Of a DNA stretch of 6,669 nucleotides, positions 5,137-6,669 are shown piece by piece. The DNA is from Negativicutes bacterium (GTDB taxonomy: Bacteria; Bacillota; Negativicutes; SKW292), in assembly GCA_026416215.1 (NCBI GenBank), contig JAOAFP010000084.1, positions 1 through 6,669 on the forward strand. Reading direction: 5' to 3'. The stretch's first letter is position 1. Each line of letters starts with the position of its first letter. The notes beneath the pieces are model-generated. The model was not told the DNA's origin. It ran no database searches and worked only from the letters and a program-made list of their open reading frames with translations. Position numbers and translations under genes: made by a program.

Positions 5137-5968
5137 GGCTCACTCCCTCCCCTGACGCTGACAGGCCGTTGGCGTCCCCCGGGCGGCGTGTGCTGTCCGA
5201 CAGGCATCGCACCGGCCGTGGTTGGGACAGTGCATTTCCCGGCACGGGCACGACTGTTTGGGCTTGATTGGTTGCATCGTCTATCCCTCCTTGCGGCAGA
5301 TCGTCAATCTGCCAGTTTATTTCGTCCTGGCCGCAGGCCCGCAAAAAACCGTTGACCCGGGAAAACGGCCGGCTGCCGAAAAATCCGGCCCGGGCCGACA
5401 GCGGACTGGGATGGGGCGAACAGATTACCAGGTGCCGCTGGTTGTCAATCCGGCCGGCCTTAGCCTGGGCATGTCGCCCCCAGAGAATAAACGCCATCGG
5501 CTCTTCCCGCCGGTTGAGAATGTCGATAATGTAATCGGTGAATATTTCCCATCCCCGCCCGCGGTGGGAATTGGGCTGCCCGGCCCTGACCGTCAGCACG
5601 GTGTTAAGGAGCAGAACCCCCTGCCGGGCCCACTGATTCAGACAGCCGTGATTGGGGATGCGGCAGGCCAGATCGTCCCTGAGTTCAAGGAAAATGTTCT
5701 GCAGCGACGGGGGGGGGACCACCTGCGGTTGCACCGAAAAGCTCAAGCCGTGGGCCTGCCCGGGACCGTGATAGGGATCCTGACCGAGGATGACCGCCTT
5801 GACCTGACTGTAGGCGGTGGCGCGCAAAGCATTGAAGATATCGTACTTGTCGGGGTAAATGGTCCGCTGCCGGTATTCGCCAATCAGAAATTGACGCAGG
5901 CTAAGGTAATAACCGGCCGCAAACTGGCCGGCCAGCAGGTCCTGCCAGTCGTTGCCCAACTCCACCAT
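5123..5968 (-). CDS. ung: Uracil-DNA glycosylase (family 1) with overlong C-terminal tail
   Basis: Removes uracil from DNA to start base excision repair in the cytoplasm. All family-1 motifs are present: GQDPYHGPGQAHGLSFSV (62-79, with catalytic D64), PPPSLQN (85-91), LLLNTVLTVRAG plus PNSH (119-135), and HPSPLSARAGFFG (186-198, with catalytic H186). Family members normally end right after the FSRxN...INWQI segment, here at residue 221, for a length near 225. This frame continues 60 residues to 281, and that tail overlaps the Cys-rich gene completely and the next gene by 14 nt. The tail is low in hydrophobic content and unlike any domain I know, so it looks like read-through after loss of the original stop. 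ATG at 5968 fits the family N-terminus (NDWQDLL), though no clear ribosome site precedes it; the gene follows the thioesterase by 24 nt. A C9 run encodes the PPP of the conserved motif. Confidence 0.95.
   Translation of the reverse strand: MVELGNDWQDLLAGQFAAGYYLSLRQFLIGEYRQRTIYPDKYDIFNALRATAYSQVKAVILGQDPYHGPGQAHGLSFSVQPQVVPPPSLQNIFLELRDDLACRIPNHGCLNQWARQGVLLLNTVLTVRAGQPNSHRGRGWEIFTDYIIDILNRREEPMAFILWGRHAQAKAGRIDNQRHLVICSPHPSPLSARAGFFGSRPFSRVNGFLRACGQDEINWQIDDLPQGGIDDATNQAQTVVPVPGNALSQPRPVRCLSDSTRRPGDANGLSASGEGVSHDCA
5140..5277 (-). CDS. 45-residue Cys-rich, probable metal-binding protein nested under the ung tail
   Basis: The protein contains C10-P-C12-x4-C17-x2-H20-G-x-C23-x2-C26-x3-H30 and a last cysteine at 39, in a small basic chain (MQPIKPKQSCPCREMHC at its N-terminus). 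The dense Cys/His pattern, with the CPC and HGxCxxC arrangement, is of the kind I recall from small uncharacterised proteins of clostridia and methanogens; from memory only. Four or more Cys/His ligands would suit Zn2+ or an iron-sulfur site. A near-perfect AAGGAGG ribosome site lies 8 nt before the ATG. The stop TGA is followed by GCC-ATG of the membrane protein gene, so the two are probably co-translated. It lies wholly inside the C-terminal extension of ung in another frame. Function unknown. Confidence 0.82.
   Translation of the reverse strand: MQPIKPKQSCPCREMHCPNHGRCDACRTAHAARGTPTACQRQGRE
5285..5292 (-). promoter_or_regulatory. Strong ribosome binding site that decides the Cys-rich gene
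   Basis: AAGGAGGG on the minus strand, 8 nt before the ATG at 5277, is the best Shine-Dalgarno match in the window. It lies inside the ung frame just past the family's normal C-terminus, which argues that ung historically ended here and that the Cys-rich frame is genuinely translated. Confidence 0.8.
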
Positions 5969-5992
5969 GGTAGGCCGTCGGCAACCGTTGTC

Positions 5993-6427
5993 CTACATCA
6001 TTTTCCGCCGGATCATCTGGTCGCGGCGCTCCTTGAACCGCTGCCGCATGTGTTCGATCCGGGTGACCACCCGCTCGTGGTGACCATGCGCCGTTTCACC
6101 CAGCTCATCCCAGACGCTTATGTCAAAAAACAGGTGGCTGCCCTCAACCCTGACCAGCGTCGCCTTGACGTTGACCTCCATGCCCAGCGACGTGGGCGCG
6201 GTGTGAACCAGCTCCACCGACCGGCCAACCGTTATGTAGCCCTCCGGCAAAAACACCTCCACCGCCTCGACCGCCGCCCTGATTATCAGGTCGACGTAAC
6301 GGGGCGTGTCCATAACGTCGTGCAAAACCGGATGGCGCTCCCGAGAAACGTCCGAGTGCTGGACAATACGCTTGACCACGGCCGTGCGGCCGGTGCCCAG
6401 AATCCTTTCGACATCGATGTGTGCCAT
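5993..6427 (-). CDS. FlK-like hotdog-fold acyl-CoA thioesterase family protein
   Basis: A 144-residue protein matching the fluoroacetyl-CoA-thioesterase-like group of small hotdog thioesterases: DTPRYVDLIIRAAVEAV (40-56), LPEGYITVG (60-68), and VHTAPTSLGMEVNV (74-87). These enzymes hydrolyse short acyl-CoA thioesters in the cytoplasm; most family members have unknown substrates. Of the Thr-Glu-His active-site set known for FlK (T42, E50, H76), T41 and H75 are present here but the Glu position is I49. D46, one turn earlier, may or may not compensate. Start: ATG 6427 is preferred over an ATG 63 nt upstream because GGGGGA lies 5-7 nt before it and the family N-terminus fits. It lies 77 nt after the peptidase and 24 nt before ung. 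The fold assignment is firm; activity is uncertain. Confidence 0.88.
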   Translation of the reverse strand: MAHIDVERILGTGRTAVVKRIVQHSDVSRERHPVLHDVMDTPRYVDLIIRAAVEAVEVFLPEGYITVGRSVELVHTAPTSLGMEVNVKATLVRVEGSHLFFDISVWDELGETAHGHHERVVTRIEHMRQRFKERRDQMIRRKMM

Positions 6428-6504
6428 AGTTATCCCCCAGTTTCCGATATTTTTGACGCCTTCCCGCCCCCGCGGACGGACGGCGCACAAATCCCCACCC
6501 GCTT

Positions 6505-6669
6505 CTACGGCCGCCCGGTCGGTCTTCTCCCCGGCCGACCCTCTTTGTCAATCCTGGCCGTCGCCGCCTCCTCAACTATCGCCACCAGGTAGCGGGCCGC
6601 CTGGCAAAGGTCGGCAACCTTCAGGCTCTCGCTGCAGGTGTGGACATCGGTCATCCCCACCCCGCAAAC
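6505..6669 (-). CDS. M20 metallopeptidase, PepT-like, C-terminal 54 residues (partial)
   Basis: The window edge cuts this gene; only the last 54 residues and the TAG stop are here. The segment GMTDVHTCSESLKVADLCQA matches the C-terminal metal-site region of M20 tripeptidase/PepT-like zinc peptidases, where the His (here in DVHT) is a late metal ligand and the following acidic/hydrophobic helix carries the pattern ExxxxxxL. The final 15 or so residues are a basic, proline-rich tail (RPGRRPTGRP) that is not typical of the family. Such enzymes trim amino acids from small peptides in the cytoplasm. A 77-nt spacer, in which I see no confident promoter or terminator, separates it from the thioesterase gene. 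Confidence 0.75.
   Translation of the reverse strand, partial: VCGVGMTDVHTCSESLKVADLCQAARYLVAIVEEAATARIDKEGRPGRRPTGRP

Noticed and set aside
6428..6490. 21-residue extension of the thioesterase from an ATG at 6490
   Set aside because: The family N-terminus and the GGGGGA ribosome site both support the ATG at 6427.
6428..6504. Possible regulatory element in the 77-nt gap before the thioesterase gene
   Set aside because: A GC-rich stretch with a CCGCGG palindrome is present, but I could not find a convincing stem with a T-tract or a -35/-10 pair.
6144..6575. Minus-strand 143-codon frame overlapping the thioesterase
   Set aside because: It is an out-of-frame shadow with a Gly/Arg-rich product and overlaps both the peptidase end and the thioesterase.
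5222..6592. Long plus-strand open frame (456 codons) opposite ung and the thioesterase
   Set aside because: It is antisense to two genes with clear catalytic motifs, contains no recognisable domain, and is rich in Pro/Arg/Gly as expected from GC-rich complementary sequence.
1..6669. tRNA/rRNA genes, CRISPR repeats, insertion sequences or prophage signals
   Set aside because: No cloverleaf, regularly spaced repeats, terminal inverted repeats or transposase motifs were seen; the frequent GCCGGC-like words reflect base composition rather than a defined repeat.

Overview
The window is visibly GC-rich and densely packed, and every gene I can support lies on the minus strand, so transcription runs from high to low coordinates. 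The gene families suggest an anaerobic or micro-aerobic Gram-positive bacterium of the high-GC Clostridia type (Peptococcaceae-like): an OadB-type sodium pump membrane subunit, a clostridial-style GlpA-like FAD/BFD oxidoreductase, a bacteriohemerythrin domain, a small CPC-type Cys-rich protein, and strong AGGAGG-type ribosome sites. This assignment is an inference; no rRNA or other taxonomic marker is present.

In transcription order the window holds: the last 54 residues of a probable M20 tripeptidase (PepT-like); a FlK-like hotdog thioesterase; uracil-DNA glycosylase (ung) with an unusually long C-terminal tail; a 45-residue Cys-rich protein and a 52-residue single-pass membrane protein, both too short to be found by routine ORF length cut-offs; OadB; a 42-residue putative single-pass membrane protein; an FAD-dependent oxidoreductase with a C-terminal BFD-type [2Fe-2S] domain; and a pyridoxal/pyridoxamine kinase fused in one reading frame to a complete hemerythrin domain. 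A GC-rich hairpin closes this run. A good sigma-A-type promoter directly behind it starts the trigger factor gene (tig), whose first 217 codons fill the low-coordinate end.

Spacing is tight (gaps of 1-24 nt, or overlaps of 14-17 nt) from the thioesterase to the 52-residue membrane protein and again from OadB to the kinase-hemerythrin gene, so these look like two cotranscribed blocks. The 113-nt gap before oadB carries two hairpins and a weak promoter-like pair. The genes do not form a known pathway. Shared themes are membrane sodium chemistry (OadB with two tiny membrane proteins) and redox or oxygen sensing (FAD/Fe-S enzyme, hemerythrin).

The most notable items are the kinase-hemerythrin fusion, the nested Cys-rich gene under the ung tail, the small membrane proteins flanking an OadB that lacks its carboxyltransferase partners here, a dnaX-like slippery A8 run just before the BFD domain, and active-site substitutions in the FlK-like thioesterase and in OadB.
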